A DNA stretch of 37,598 nt, from contig NZ_JAUQWH010000083.1 of the NCBI RefSeq assembly GCF_030757795.1, forward strand, positions 1 to 37,598, given 5' to 3'. Of the stretch, positions 15,083-23,878 are shown piece after piece. The DNA comes from Actinoplanes oryzae (GTDB lineage Bacteria; Actinomycetota; Actinomycetes; Mycobacteriales; Micromonosporaceae). Each line of letters opens with the position of its first letter. Position 1 is the first letter of the stretch. The notes beneath the pieces are model-generated. The model saw only the letters and a list, made by a program, of their open reading frames with translations. It ran no database searches and was not told the DNA's origin. The position numbers and the translations under genes were made by a program.

Positions 15083-15898
15083 ATGGAGATCAAGGTCAGG
15101 GGCATGACCTTCGACGTGTACGCCGACGGGCCCGAGGACGGCACGCCGGTGCTCCTGCTCCACGGCTTCCCGCAGGACCACCGGGAGTTCGACCTCATCC
15201 TGCCGCGGCTGCACGAGCGGGGCCTCCGCACGTACGCCCTGGACCAGCGCGGCTACTCGCCGGGCGCGCGCCCCCCGGACGTCGCCGCCTACGACCTCGC
15301 CGAGCCGGTCGCCGACGCGGTGGCCGTCCTCGACGCGCTCGGCGTCGACCGGGCGCACGTCGTCGGGCACGACTGGGGCGCCCTGGTCGCGTGGATGCTC
15401 GCCGCGGGACATCCGGACCGGGTCCGTACCCTGGTCGCGATCTCCGTGCCCCACCCCCGTGGCCTCGGCGTCGCCCTGCGCAACCAGCCCTCGCAGCGGC
15501 TGCGGTTCGCCTACCAGAAGGTCTTCCAGTCCGCGTACGCCGAACGTCTCCTCCTGGCCCGCGACGCCGCCGTCCTGCGCTGGATGCTCAAGCCCACCGG
15601 CCCCCGCGCGGCACAGTATGTCCGGGCGATGACCGAGCCGGGCCGCCTCACCGCCACGCTGAACTGGTACCGGGCCCTCTCGGGCCGCACCCTCAAGAAC
15701 GTCGGCAAGGTCGAGGTGCCCACCACCTACGTGTGGAGCGACGCCGACGCGACCGTGGGCAAGCCGGCCGCGCTGGCCACCGCGAGCTGGGTGACCGGCG
15801 ACTATCGCCTCGTCACGCTGCGGGGCATCGGGCACTTCGTCCCCGAGGAGGCGCCGCGCGCGCTGGCGGAGGTGACACTGGCTCGCATCGGCGTTTGA
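15083..15898 (+). CDS. alpha/beta hydrolase (epoxide hydrolase/dehalogenase type)
   Basis: The 271-residue enzyme has the oxyanion motif HGFPQD (27-32), the nucleophile elbow VGHDWGA with Asp97 as nucleophile, and catalytic GIGHF with His251 near the end. An Asp nucleophile places it with epoxide hydrolases and haloalkane dehalogenases rather than Ser esterases. The cap domain lies between about residues 125 and 200. It starts at ATG 15083 behind GGAGGAGG. It is transcribed away from the riboswitch and is probably independent of the thiamine operon. Confidence 0.88.
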   Translation: MEIKVRGMTFDVYADGPEDGTPVLLLHGFPQDHREFDLILPRLHERGLRTYALDQRGYSPGARPPDVAAYDLAEPVADAVAVLDALGVDRAHVVGHDWGALVAWMLAAGHPDRVRTLVAISVPHPRGLGVALRNQPSQRLRFAYQKVFQSAYAERLLLARDAAVLRWMLKPTGPRAAQYVRAMTEPGRLTATLNWYRALSGRTLKNVGKVEVPTTYVWSDADATVGKPAALATASWVTGDYRLVTLRGIGHFVPEEAPRALAEVTLARIGV

Positions 15899-15956
15899 TG
15901 ATGCGGACGTCCGGGCAATTCGTGCGGCACCCCTATGACGCTGAGGAGACCGATAG

Positions 15957-16502
15957 ATGGCCACCGAGAAGCGCCGGATGAAACACGAGACGGAGAAGCA
16001 GCGCTGGGACCGCAACTTCGCGGACCTGCTGCAGGAGTTGCGTGTCGCCCAGACCGGCGTCCAGATCCTGTTCGCCTTCCTGCTGACGCTGCCGTTCAGC
16101 AACGGCTTCGGCAACACCACCGACTTCCAGCGTGACACCTATCTCGTCGCGCTCCTGGCGGCCGCGTTCGCCACCGCGATGATCATCTCTCCGGTCGCGT
16201 TCCACCGTGCGCTGTTCCGCCAGGGCCGCAAGCCCGAGCTGGTCCGCTACGCCCACCGGATGGCGACCGGCGGCCTGGCGTTCATGCTGGTGTCCATGGT
16301 GTCCAGCGTGCTGCTGATCACCGATTACCTGCTCAACATCTGGGCCGCCGTCGTCTTCACCGGCATCACCGCGGTCTTCTTCCTGACCTTCTGGGCCGCC
16401 ATCCCGTTCGCCCGGCGCAACTGGATGGACGAGGAGGACGACGAGGAGGACGAGCCCTACGCCGACGAGGCCGCGGAGCCTAACGTCCCCGCGAAGGTCT
16501 GA
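15957..16502 (+). CDS. DUF6328-like membrane protein
   Basis: The 181-residue protein has a charged N-terminus (ETEKQRWDRNFADLLQELRV), four predicted membrane helices (near 37-50, 63-83, 102-120 and 126-145) and an acidic C-terminal tail (DEEDDEEDEPYADE). The opening motif WDRNFADLLQELRVAQTGVQ resembles the actinobacterial DUF6328 family. No function is known. ATG 15957 follows GAGGAGACC. Its 3' end overlaps that of the converging gene by 23 bases. Confidence 0.75.
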   Translation: MATEKRRMKHETEKQRWDRNFADLLQELRVAQTGVQILFAFLLTLPFSNGFGNTTDFQRDTYLVALLAAAFATAMIISPVAFHRALFRQGRKPELVRYAHRMATGGLAFMLVSMVSSVLLITDYLLNIWAAVVFTGITAVFFLTFWAAIPFARRNWMDEEDDEEDEPYADEAAEPNVPAKV

Positions 16503-17091
16503 GCCCCAGCCCCTTGAGCTCCAGCTCGGCCAGGGCGTCGACCGCCGCGGCATCACCGTTGCGCCACGACTGGGCGATGTCCGGGCCGAGCCGGGCCAGG
16601 TCGGAGAGCGGCCTGCTCGCCAGCGCCCGCAGCGCGAGCAGGTCCTTGCCGGCCGGCTCCGAGCGCACCTTCGCCGCGACGCCGGCCCGGCGCATCCAGC
16701 GCAGCCGCCGCGGCAGCCACAGGAACAGCACCAGGGCCAGCGGCGCCGCCACGATCAGCAGCGCCAGGTACAGCGCGAGGTCGTTGATGACCTCCTGCTG
16801 CTGCCGGCCGGCCTCGGCGAGGCCGGCCGCGGCGCCGGCGGCGCTCTGGAACGGCGAGGTCAGCTCGTCGCCCACGAGGGGCACCCGGCCGACCTTGCCG
16901 CCGATGTCGTTGAGGTTGCCCGCGATGCCCGTGCCGGCGTCCTGCAGCTTCTGCCCGGGCACGCCGAGCTTCTCGACCATGTCGTTGACCCAGAGCCCGG
17001 CCCGCACCCACGCGTAGACCCAGAGCACGACGAGAATGTCGGTGAGCAGCTGGCGGATCGCGGTGGGCAGCCGATCGGCGTACATCTTCAC
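16480..17091 (-). CDS. two-span membrane protein of unknown function
   Basis: The 203-residue protein has one hydrophobic helix near the N-terminus (LLTDILVVLWVYAWVRAGLW, about 15-34) and one in the middle (LALYLALLIVAAPLALVLFL, about 103-122). Between them lies a presumably external segment rich in Gly and Asp, and after them a basic cytosolic tail. The start is GTG 17091, with GGAAGG nine bases upstream; ATG 17085 is an alternative. It begins 17 bases after the zur stop on the same strand, so it could ride on the zinc operon transcript. Confidence 0.65.
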   Translation of the reverse strand: MKMYADRLPTAIRQLLTDILVVLWVYAWVRAGLWVNDMVEKLGVPGQKLQDAGTGIAGNLNDIGGKVGRVPLVGDELTSPFQSAAGAAAGLAEAGRQQQEVINDLALYLALLIVAAPLALVLFLWLPRRLRWMRRAGVAAKVRSEPAGKDLLALRALASRPLSDLARLGPDIAQSWRNGDAAAVDALAELELKGLGLRPSRGR

Positions 17092-17108
17092 GCCGGTCAG
17101 CCTTCCAC

Positions 17109-17516
17109 CTAGCGCTTGGCGACGCACTCCTCGCAGGTGCCGAAGATCTCCAGGGTGTGGGCGACGTCGACGAAACCGTTCTCCCGGGCGATCCTCTCGG
17201 TCCAGCTCTCCACGGCCGGGCCTTCCACCTCGACGGTACGGCCGCAGGAGCGGCACACCAGGTGATGGTGATGCCCCTGGCTGCACCGGCGGTAGAGGTG
17301 CTCGCCGCCCGGCGGGCGCATGACGTCGATCTCGCCGGCGTCGGCCAGCCCCTGCAACGTCCGGTAGACCGTGGTCAGCCCGACCTTCTCGCCGGCGTCG
17401 CGCAGGATCGCGTGCAGGTCCTGGGCGCTGCGGAAGCCCTCGCACCGGTCGAGCACCTCACGCACGGCGCTGCGCTGCCGCGTGTTGCGGACAACCGTTG
17501 TCTCTTCGCTGCTCAT
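17109..17516 (-). CDS. zur: Fur-family zinc uptake regulator
   Basis: The 135-residue Fur-family repressor has a winged-helix N-terminus (RNTRQRSAVREVLDRCEGF, then GLTTVYRTLQGLADAGEI) and a C-terminal dimerisation domain carrying metal sites: HHHHLVCRSCG and the closing CEEC form the structural four-Cys zinc site, and the His cluster supplies regulatory ligands. Its place at the end of a znu operon marks it as Zur, which blocks zinc uptake genes when zinc is sufficient. Its ATG overlaps the stop of smtB. The predicted target is the dyad before znuA. Confidence 0.92.
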   Translation of the reverse strand: MSSEETTVVRNTRQRSAVREVLDRCEGFRSAQDLHAILRDAGEKVGLTTVYRTLQGLADAGEIDVMRPPGGEHLYRRCSQGHHHHLVCRSCGRTVEVEGPAVESWTERIARENGFVDVAHTLEIFGTCEECVAKR

Positions 17517-17830
17517 GACGCCTCCCTCGCGTGGGTCACCGCGTCCGCGACGATGTGCGCGACGTGGTCGTCCACCAGTGAGTATGCGATTTCGCGGCCG
17601 CGGCGGGCACCCCGCACCACGCCGGCGCCGCGCAGCACCCGCAGATGCTGCGACACGAGCGGCTGCGGCGCCCCGAGCTTCTCCACCAGCTCGTGCACGC
17701 AGCGCTCGCCCTCGCCCAGCTCCGCCACGATGGCCACGCGGATCGGCGCGGAGAGGGCGCGGAGCAGTTCGCCCGCGGCCTCGTACGCCTCGTAGCCCGT
17801 CGCCCGGCCGGGCACTGTGTTCGCACTCAC
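17513..17830 (-). CDS. ArsR/SmtB-family zinc sensor
   Basis: The 105-residue winged-helix protein has DNA-recognition helices in GAPQPLVSQHLRVLRGAGVV. Its last helix carries an exact alpha-5 metal motif of the SmtB/CzrA group, Asp-x-His-x10-His-x2-Glu, in DDHVAHIVADAVTHARE. Such proteins leave DNA when Zn binds. It overlaps znuB upstream (GTGA) and zur downstream (ATGA). The pairing of an SmtB-type sensor with Zur in one operon is known from Mycobacterium tuberculosis (Rv2358-Rv2359), where the SmtB-like protein controls zur. The start is GTG 17830. Confidence 0.9.
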   Translation of the reverse strand: MSANTVPGRATGYEAYEAAGELLRALSAPIRVAIVAELGEGERCVHELVEKLGAPQPLVSQHLRVLRGAGVVRGARRGREIAYSLVDDHVAHIVADAVTHAREAS

Positions 17831-18705
17831 CGCGCGCTCACCTCCTGCAGGACGACCTCCGGTGGGCCGGCGTGCTCGCGCTCCGCGGGGATCCGCCGGC
17901 GCAGCAGCCGCCACGTCCCGGCCCCCACGGTGATCGCGAGGAACGCGGCGATGGCCAGGATGACGATGGTCGCACCCGGCGCGGTGTCCAGCTCGCCGGA
18001 GACCGTCACGCCCACCGCCGCGGCCCCCAGGCCGATCGCCATGGCGGCCGCCATCGTGGTGCGGAACCCGCGGGTGACCTGCTGCGCCGCGGCGACCGGC
18101 ACGACCATCAGGGCGCTGACGAGCAGGACCCCGACGGTGCGCATGGCGATCGTCACGGTCACGGCCGTGGTCACGGCGAGCAACAGATTGAGGGTACGGA
18201 CGGGGAGCCCCGAGACGCGCGCGTACTCCTCGTCGTTGCAGACCGCGAACAGCGCCGGCCGCAACGCGAGCATCGCCGTCAGGACCGCCACGCCGAGCAC
18301 CGTGATCACGATCAGGTCCTGGCGGGAGGTGGTCGTCAGCGAGCCGAAGAGGAACTGGGTGAGGTTGGCGCTCGTACTGTCGGAGAGTCCGACGAGGACG
18401 ACGCCGCCCGCGATGCCGCCGTAGAACAGCAGCGCCAGCGCCAGGTCGCCGCTCGTCCGGCCGCGCTGGCGGACCAGCTCGACCCCGACCGCGCCGAGGA
18501 TCGACACGATCACGGCGGTGAGCACGGGCGACTGCTGGAAGAGCAGCCCGACGCCCACGCCGGTGAGGGCCACGTGGCCGATGCCGTCGCCGATCAGCGA
18601 CAGCCGCCGCTGCACCAGGTAGATGCCGAGCGCCGGGGCGGTGAGCCCGATGACCAGGGCGCCGGCGAGGGCTCGGAGCATGAACTCGTACTGGAAGAGG
18701 TCCAT
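17827..18705 (-). CDS. znuB: zinc ABC transporter permease ZnuB
   Basis: The 292-residue protein has about eight membrane helices and the ABC-3 family pattern: an opening FMLRALAGALVIGLTAPALG, SLIGDGIGHVALTGVGVG (the conserved loop touching the ATPase) and RTVGVLLVSALMVVPVAAA near 220-238. It moves zinc (or manganese) into the cell. The start ATG 18705 lies 23 bases after znuC; the Shine-Dalgarno sequence (GAAGG) is modest. Its stop overlaps the SmtB-type regulator. Confidence 0.9.
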   Translation of the reverse strand: MDLFQYEFMLRALAGALVIGLTAPALGIYLVQRRLSLIGDGIGHVALTGVGVGLLFQQSPVLTAVIVSILGAVGVELVRQRGRTSGDLALALLFYGGIAGGVVLVGLSDSTSANLTQFLFGSLTTTSRQDLIVITVLGVAVLTAMLALRPALFAVCNDEEYARVSGLPVRTLNLLLAVTTAVTVTIAMRTVGVLLVSALMVVPVAAAQQVTRGFRTTMAAAMAIGLGAAAVGVTVSGELDTAPGATIVILAIAAFLAITVGAGTWRLLRRRIPAEREHAGPPEVVLQEVSAR

Positions 18706-18728
18706 GATCGAATAGGCCTTCAGTCCGG

Positions 18729-19529
18729 TCAGAGGGTGGCGGCGGGGTGGTTGGACGGGGGCATTCTGTCGGTGGGGGCGACGCAGATGGCGGGTTGCTC
18801 CGGCTGCGCGTGCGGGTGGACGTGGTCGTGGGCCGGGTCGGCGTGGTGGCCGGCGGGCTGCGGGACGCCGCCCTCGTACGCGATGCGGCCGTCGTGGACG
18901 ACGACGGCCGTGCCGATGAGGGGCTGGATCGGGCCCAGCTCGTGGGCGACCAGCAGGATCGTGCCGCCGCGCGCGGCGAAGCGGCCGAGCACCCCGGCGA
19001 AGGCCTCCTGGCTCGCCGCGTCGACCCCGGCCGTCGGCTCGTCGAGCACCAGCAGGTCGGGGCGGCCCGCGAGCGCCCGGGCGATCAGGGTGCGCTGCTG
19101 CTGGCCGCCGGAGAGCGTGGCCACCGGGTCGTTGATCCGGTCGAGCAGGGCGACGTCCTCGAGCGCGGCGCGGACGGCCTCCTTGTCGGCCGCGCGCGCC
19201 GGACGGAAGATGCCCCGGCGAGCCAGCCGGCCCGACGCGACGACCTCGCCCACCGTGGCGGGCACGCCGCTGCCGGCGCCCAGCCGCTGGGGGACGTAGC
19301 CGATGCGGGCCCACTCGCGGAAGCGGCGCTGGGGCGTACCGAAGAGGTCGATCTCGCCACCCGCCAGCGGGACCAGGCCGAGGATCGTGCGCACCAGCGT
19401 CGACTTGCCCGAGCCGTTCGCCCCGAGAATGGCCATCACCTGGCCCTGCTCCACGGTGATCGAGACGTCCCGCAGGACCGTCCGACCGCCGTACGCGACC
19501 GCCGCGTGCCGCACGCCGACCACGCTCAC
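18729..19529 (-). CDS. znuC: zinc ABC transporter ATPase ZnuC with His-rich tail
   Basis: The 266-residue ATPase has Walker A GANGSGKST, Q-loop in YVPQRLG, signature LSGGQQQR, Walker B LLVLDEPTAGVD and switch His in VAHE. After residue about 220 it carries a tail with GHHADPAHDHVHPHA, seven histidines in 15 residues, plus a Cys, which may bind zinc at the inner face. The GTG at 19529 overlaps the znuA stop in GTGA and is preferred to the ATG at 19538, which has no ribosome-binding site. Confidence 0.9.
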   Translation of the reverse strand: MSVVGVRHAAVAYGGRTVLRDVSITVEQGQVMAILGANGSGKSTLVRTILGLVPLAGGEIDLFGTPQRRFREWARIGYVPQRLGAGSGVPATVGEVVASGRLARRGIFRPARAADKEAVRAALEDVALLDRINDPVATLSGGQQQRTLIARALAGRPDLLVLDEPTAGVDAASQEAFAGVLGRFAARGGTILLVAHELGPIQPLIGTAVVVHDGRIAYEGGVPQPAGHHADPAHDHVHPHAQPEQPAICVAPTDRMPPSNHPAATL

Positions 19530-20443
19530 GAGGCACATCCGAGAGCCGTGGTGAGCGCCGTGAGGTTGGCGCGCATGATCGTGAAGTAGTCCTCGCCGTC
19601 CTCGGCGCCCTCGAGCGGATCCAGCACGGCCGTCCGCGCGCCGACCTCCTCCGCGATCGTGTCGGCGACCTTCGGACTGACCAGGGTCTCGAAGAAGATG
19701 GTCGTGGTTCCCGTGGCTCTCGCCTCCTCGGCGACGTGGGCGAGGCGCTGCGGGGAGGGCTCCGCCTCGGGGGAGATGCCGGTGATGCCGACCTCGGTCA
19801 GGCCGTAGCGGTCGGCCAGGTAGTGGAACGCCGCGTGGCTCGTCACGATCTCGCGCCGCTCGCAGCTGCTCAGCTTCGCCTGGTACTCAGCGTCCAGGGC
19901 TTCGAGCTCCGTCTTCACCTGAGCGGCACGCTGCGCGTAGACCGTGGCGTGTGCGGCGTCCCTCTTGGCGATCTGTGCGGCCAGGGCGTCCGCGATCGTG
20001 GCGTAGCGCACGGGATCGAGCCACACGTGCGGGTCGGCGCCCTCGCCGGCCTCGGCGTGCTCCTCCTCGCCGGGCTCGTGGTCGTGCTCCTCGGCCGGCA
20101 GCAGCGCGACCGCCGTGCCCACGTCGAACGCGCGGCCCTGTGCCTCCTGGGCGACGGCCTGATCCACGGCGGGCTGGAAGCCGTCGAGGTAGACGACGAG
20201 GTCCGCGTCGACGATCCGGCCGACCTGGCGCGGGCTCAGCTCGAGATCGTGCGGCTCGGCGCCGGGCTTGGTGAGATCGGTGACAGTGACGTCCGATCCG
20301 CCGATGCGCTGGGCAAGATATTGCAGCGGGTAGAAGGCCGTGACGACCTCCGTGCCCCTCTCGCTCGCGCCGGCCTGGGCCGCGCAACCGCCGAGCAGCA
20401 GCAGCGCTGCCGCGGCGGCGAGCTTGCTCAGGACCGGGGGCAT
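19526..20443 (-). CDS. znuA: zinc-binding lipoprotein ZnuA
   Basis: The 305-residue solute-binding protein is anchored outside the membrane through Cys20 (lipobox LGGC). Zinc ligands of the cluster A-I family are visible: PHDLELSP, DPHVWLDP, SHAAFHYLA and a late acid. A charged loop EEHDHEPGEEEHAEAGEGAD sits between ligands one and two, typical of ZnuA and thought to capture zinc. It is the first gene of the znuACB-smtB-zur operon. ATG 20443 follows a short leader, with GTAGGTGG a few bases upstream. The likely promoter and Zur site lie at 20461-20480. Confidence 0.92.
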   Translation of the reverse strand: MPPVLSKLAAAAALLLLGGCAAQAGASERGTEVVTAFYPLQYLAQRIGGSDVTVTDLTKPGAEPHDLELSPRQVGRIVDADLVVYLDGFQPAVDQAVAQEAQGRAFDVGTAVALLPAEEHDHEPGEEEHAEAGEGADPHVWLDPVRYATIADALAAQIAKRDAAHATVYAQRAAQVKTELEALDAEYQAKLSSCERREIVTSHAAFHYLADRYGLTEVGITGISPEAEPSPQRLAHVAEEARATGTTTIFFETLVSPKVADTIAEEVGARTAVLDPLEGAEDGEDYFTIMRANLTALTTALGCAS

Positions 20444-20460
20444 ACCACCTACTGTCCCCG

Positions 20461-20480
20461 GACATGGTAATGATTGTCAA
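20461..20480 (-). promoter_or_regulatory. likely znuA promoter and Zur box
   Basis: On the plus strand GACATGGTAATGATTGTC (20461-20478) has GACA/TGTC ends and an AATGATT core like known Zur boxes. On the minus strand a perfect -35, TTGACA (20480-20475), overlaps it, with GACAGT as -10 about 18 bases on. A repressor here would block RNA polymerase directly. The box is imperfect, so the match is inferred. Confidence 0.6.
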
Positions 20481-20496
20481 AAGCGCATGAGTGAGA

Positions 20497-20763
20497 TCAC
20501 TCCGCGATCGCCTTTGTGATCGCCGCCCCGAAGAGCATCGCCAGCAGGATGCCGCGGATCACCCGGACCGGCACCGACTGGATCGGCCAGGTCGTGAAGG
20601 TCAGCGCCGCGAGGCCGAGCCCGAGCAGGAACAGCAGCGCCGCGCCGATGATCCCGGGCAGGAAGAGGCCGCCGAGGAACATCGCCAGCGCCACGATGAA
20701 CGCGGTCGTCGGGTTCACCGTGGCCAGCCGGCTGAGGAAGTTTCCCTGCGGGGGCGTCGTCAC
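20497..20763 (-). CDS. small membrane protein, DUF6703-like
   Basis: The 88-residue protein has three hydrophobic stretches: FIVALAMFLGGLFLPGIIGA, ALLFLLGLGLAALTFTTWP and GILLAMLFGAAITKAI. The motif VNPTTAF followed by GLFLPGxxG resembles a small actinobacterial family (DUF6703, from memory). GTG 20763 follows AGGAG at a good distance. It is upstream of znuA in the same direction, but znuA has its own promoter in the gap. Confidence 0.7.
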   Translation of the reverse strand: MTTPPQGNFLSRLATVNPTTAFIVALAMFLGGLFLPGIIGAALLFLLGLGLAALTFTTWPIQSVPVRVIRGILLAMLFGAAITKAIAE

Positions 20764-20796
20764 GTCGGCTCCTGAAGGTGTGCGTAGGCTCACGGC

Positions 20797-21138
20797 ATGC
20801 TGGTGCTCAACCGCTTCGTCGTCCCGCCCGAAGCCCAGGAGTCCTTCGCCGGACGGGCGCACGCCGCCCTGGCCGCCCTCGCCGCGAGCACCGGTTACAC
20901 CTCGGGCCGGCTCACCCGCGCGCTGGACGACCCCACGCACTGGACCCTCGTCACCGAGTGGGAGTCCGTGGGAGCCTACCGGCGCGCGCTCGGCGGCTTC
21001 GACGTGAAGGTCCACGCGACCCCGTTGCTGAGCGAGTCGCTCGACGAGCCGTCCGCCTTCGAGACCCTGGCGGCGGCCGGGCCGGGGGAGTCGGTGACCG
21101 TCGTGGCCAGCGACCGGGCCGCAAATCCGTGGCGCTGA
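20797..21138 (+). CDS. antibiotic biosynthesis monooxygenase (ABM) domain protein
   Basis: The 113-residue single-domain protein has the ABM ferredoxin-like pattern: MLVLNRFVVPPEAQESFAGR at the start, ALAASTGYTSGRLTRALDDP in the middle and WTLVTEWESVGAYRRAL, the family's strand-helix signature. Members include small cofactor-free oxygenases and haem-degrading enzymes, but many have no known role. No haem-ligand assignment can be made here. It is divergent from the DUF6703-like gene. Confidence 0.8.
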   Translation: MLVLNRFVVPPEAQESFAGRAHAALAALAASTGYTSGRLTRALDDPTHWTLVTEWESVGAYRRALGGFDVKVHATPLLSESLDEPSAFETLAAAGPGESVTVVASDRAANPWR

Positions 21139-21154
21139 GCCGTAGGCTGGAAGC

Positions 21155-21649
21155 ATGACCGCTCCGTCCGTCTCGCCGCCGCCGCCCGGCCCCGGTGTGC
21201 AGCCGCCCTTCCCGGCGCCTCCGGTCGAGGGGCGTGGCCGGCGCGTGGGGCTCGGGCTGGGCCTGGGCATCGGCGCGTTCGTGCTGATCGGCGTCGTCGG
21301 GCTGATCGCGCTCATCGGCTTCGGCACCGTGGCCCAGAGCGCGTTCAACGAGCAGGCGGACAAGGTCGTCGGTGAGTACCTCGGCGCGCTGCGCGACGGC
21401 AACTACTCGGAGGCGTACGAGGGGCTGTGCGACTCCGCCCGGGCCTCGGTGAGCGAGCCGGAATTCACCGAGCGCGTCAAGCAGCAGCCCCGGATCACCG
21501 CCTGGGAGGTCGGCGACATCAGCCTCGCCACACAGGTGACCGCGCCGGTCGACGTCACCTACGCCGACGGCTCGACCGCCCGGCTGCGCGCCAACCTGGA
21601 GCAGGACACCAGCACCGGCGGATTCGAAGTGTGCAGTCTCGAGGAGTAA
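21155..21649 (+). CDS. membrane-anchored DUF4878/NTF2-like protein
   Basis: The 164-residue protein has a Pro-rich cytosolic start (SPPPPGPGVQPPFPAPP), one membrane helix (GLGIGAFVLIGVVGLIALIG, near 38-57) and an external domain with KVVGEYLGALRDGNYSEAYEGLCDSAR, typical of lumazine-binding/NTF2-like folds with two Cys that could pair (LCDS and VCSL). Such proteins are often stress or envelope proteins of unknown role. It lies 16 bases after the ABM gene and may be co-transcribed. Confidence 0.7.
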   Translation: MTAPSVSPPPPGPGVQPPFPAPPVEGRGRRVGLGLGLGIGAFVLIGVVGLIALIGFGTVAQSAFNEQADKVVGEYLGALRDGNYSEAYEGLCDSARASVSEPEFTERVKQQPRITAWEVGDISLATQVTAPVDVTYADGSTARLRANLEQDTSTGGFEVCSLEE

Positions 21650-21711
21650 TCTCCTCATTTCGTCCCCAGTCTTCTCGATTCTCGCCGACCTCCAGCCGGC
21701 GTAGGAGGAAC

Positions 21712-23091
<1,380 letters not shown>

Positions 23092-23104
23092 CGACACCAC
23101 CCCG

Positions 23105-23142
23105 CGCCGGGATCGCCTGCCTCCGGGTAATCGATCCCGGCG
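23105..23142 (+). terminator. hairpin terminator after glyS
   Basis: CGCCGGGATCG (23105-23115) pairs perfectly with CGATCCCGGCG (23132-23142) around a 16-base loop, 14 bases after the glyS stop. It has no U-run. Confidence 0.7.
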
Positions 23143-23260
23143 CTGCCATGCGCAAGAGCCATGAGACGGCTGCGCACAGGTAGTCGTGCGTAAGCTGGCT
23201 GCATGACACTCTCCACGGCCGCAGGCCGACCCGCTGAGCAGGTGACGCCCTCCTGCTCAG

Positions 23261-23291
23261 GCGTACGCTCTCAGGTACGTTCCGACGTACC
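23261..23291. promoter_or_regulatory. palindromic operator of yefM-yoeB
   Basis: GGTACGT (23274-23280) and ACGTACC (23285-23291) form a perfect dyad around TCCG. A second palindrome GCGTACGC lies 6 bases upstream (23261-23268) with the same CGTACG core. A long and a short palindrome side by side is the known YefM-YoeB operator layout, here 17 bases before the yefM ATG. Confidence 0.75.
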
Positions 23292-23307
23292 AGGGGAGTT
23301 GGATCAA

Positions 23308-23601
23308 ATGAAGGTCCTCACCATCAGTGACCTGCGCAAGAATCTGGCCGCCGTGGTCGACGCGGTGATCGATGACGCCGAGGAATGCGTGGTCCCGCGA
23401 AGCGGTGGCAAGGCCGTCGTCATCGTCTCACTGGACGAGTGGAACAGCATGCGCGAGACATTGCATGTGCTGGGATCCCCTTCGAACGCCCGCCGGCTGC
23501 TGGAGAGCATCGCTCAACTGGAGGCGGGCCAGGGGACTGAGCGCCCGCTGTCCGAAGCCTTGGCGACGGGGAAGGACCCCGCCGCCAAGGACGCTGCATG
23601 A
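23308..23601 (+). CDS. yefM: YefM/Phd-family antitoxin
   Basis: The 97-residue antitoxin has the Phd/YefM opening TISDLRKNLAAVVDAVIDD and VVPRSGGKAVVIVSLDEWNS, then a disordered, toxin-binding tail. The start is ATG 23308 behind AGGGGAG. It ends in an ATGA overlap with the toxin. The tail (GTERPLSEALATGKDPAAKD) is somewhat longer than in E. coli YefM. It neutralises YoeB and represses its own operon from the palindromes just upstream. Confidence 0.9.
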   Translation: MKVLTISDLRKNLAAVVDAVIDDAEECVVPRSGGKAVVIVSLDEWNSMRETLHVLGSPSNARRLLESIAQLEAGQGTERPLSEALATGKDPAAKDAA

Positions 23602-23870
23602 GCCTTCGCGTCGTTTTCAGTCCGCACGCTTGGGACGACTTCGTCGGCTGGCTCGGACGTGACCCGAAAATGGCCCGCCGGATCGGGAAGTTGGTTGCCG
23701 ACGTGCGGCGCGACCCCTTCGGCATCGGCATCGGAAAGCCGGAGAAGCTGAGCGGGACGCTGTCCGGTTGGTCGTCACGACGCATCGACCACGAGCACCG
23801 TCTCGTCTATCAGGTGCGCGGAGACGAACTCTGGATCGCCGCCTGCTTCGGCCACTACGACGACAAGTGA
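23598..23870 (+). CDS. yoeB: YoeB-family mRNA interferase toxin
   Basis: The 90-residue RelE-superfamily toxin cleaves mRNA in the ribosomal A site. Family signature: FSPHAWDDFVGWLGRDPKMA, the core RRDPFGIGIGKPEKLSG, and SSRRIDHEHRLVYQV, with the catalytic Glu (in KPEKL), Arg and C-terminal His-Tyr (FGHYDD) all present, so it should be active. It starts in an ATGA overlap with yefM. Confidence 0.93.
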   Translation: MSLRVVFSPHAWDDFVGWLGRDPKMARRIGKLVADVRRDPFGIGIGKPEKLSGTLSGWSSRRIDHEHRLVYQVRGDELWIAACFGHYDDK

Positions 23871-23878
23871 CCCGTCGG

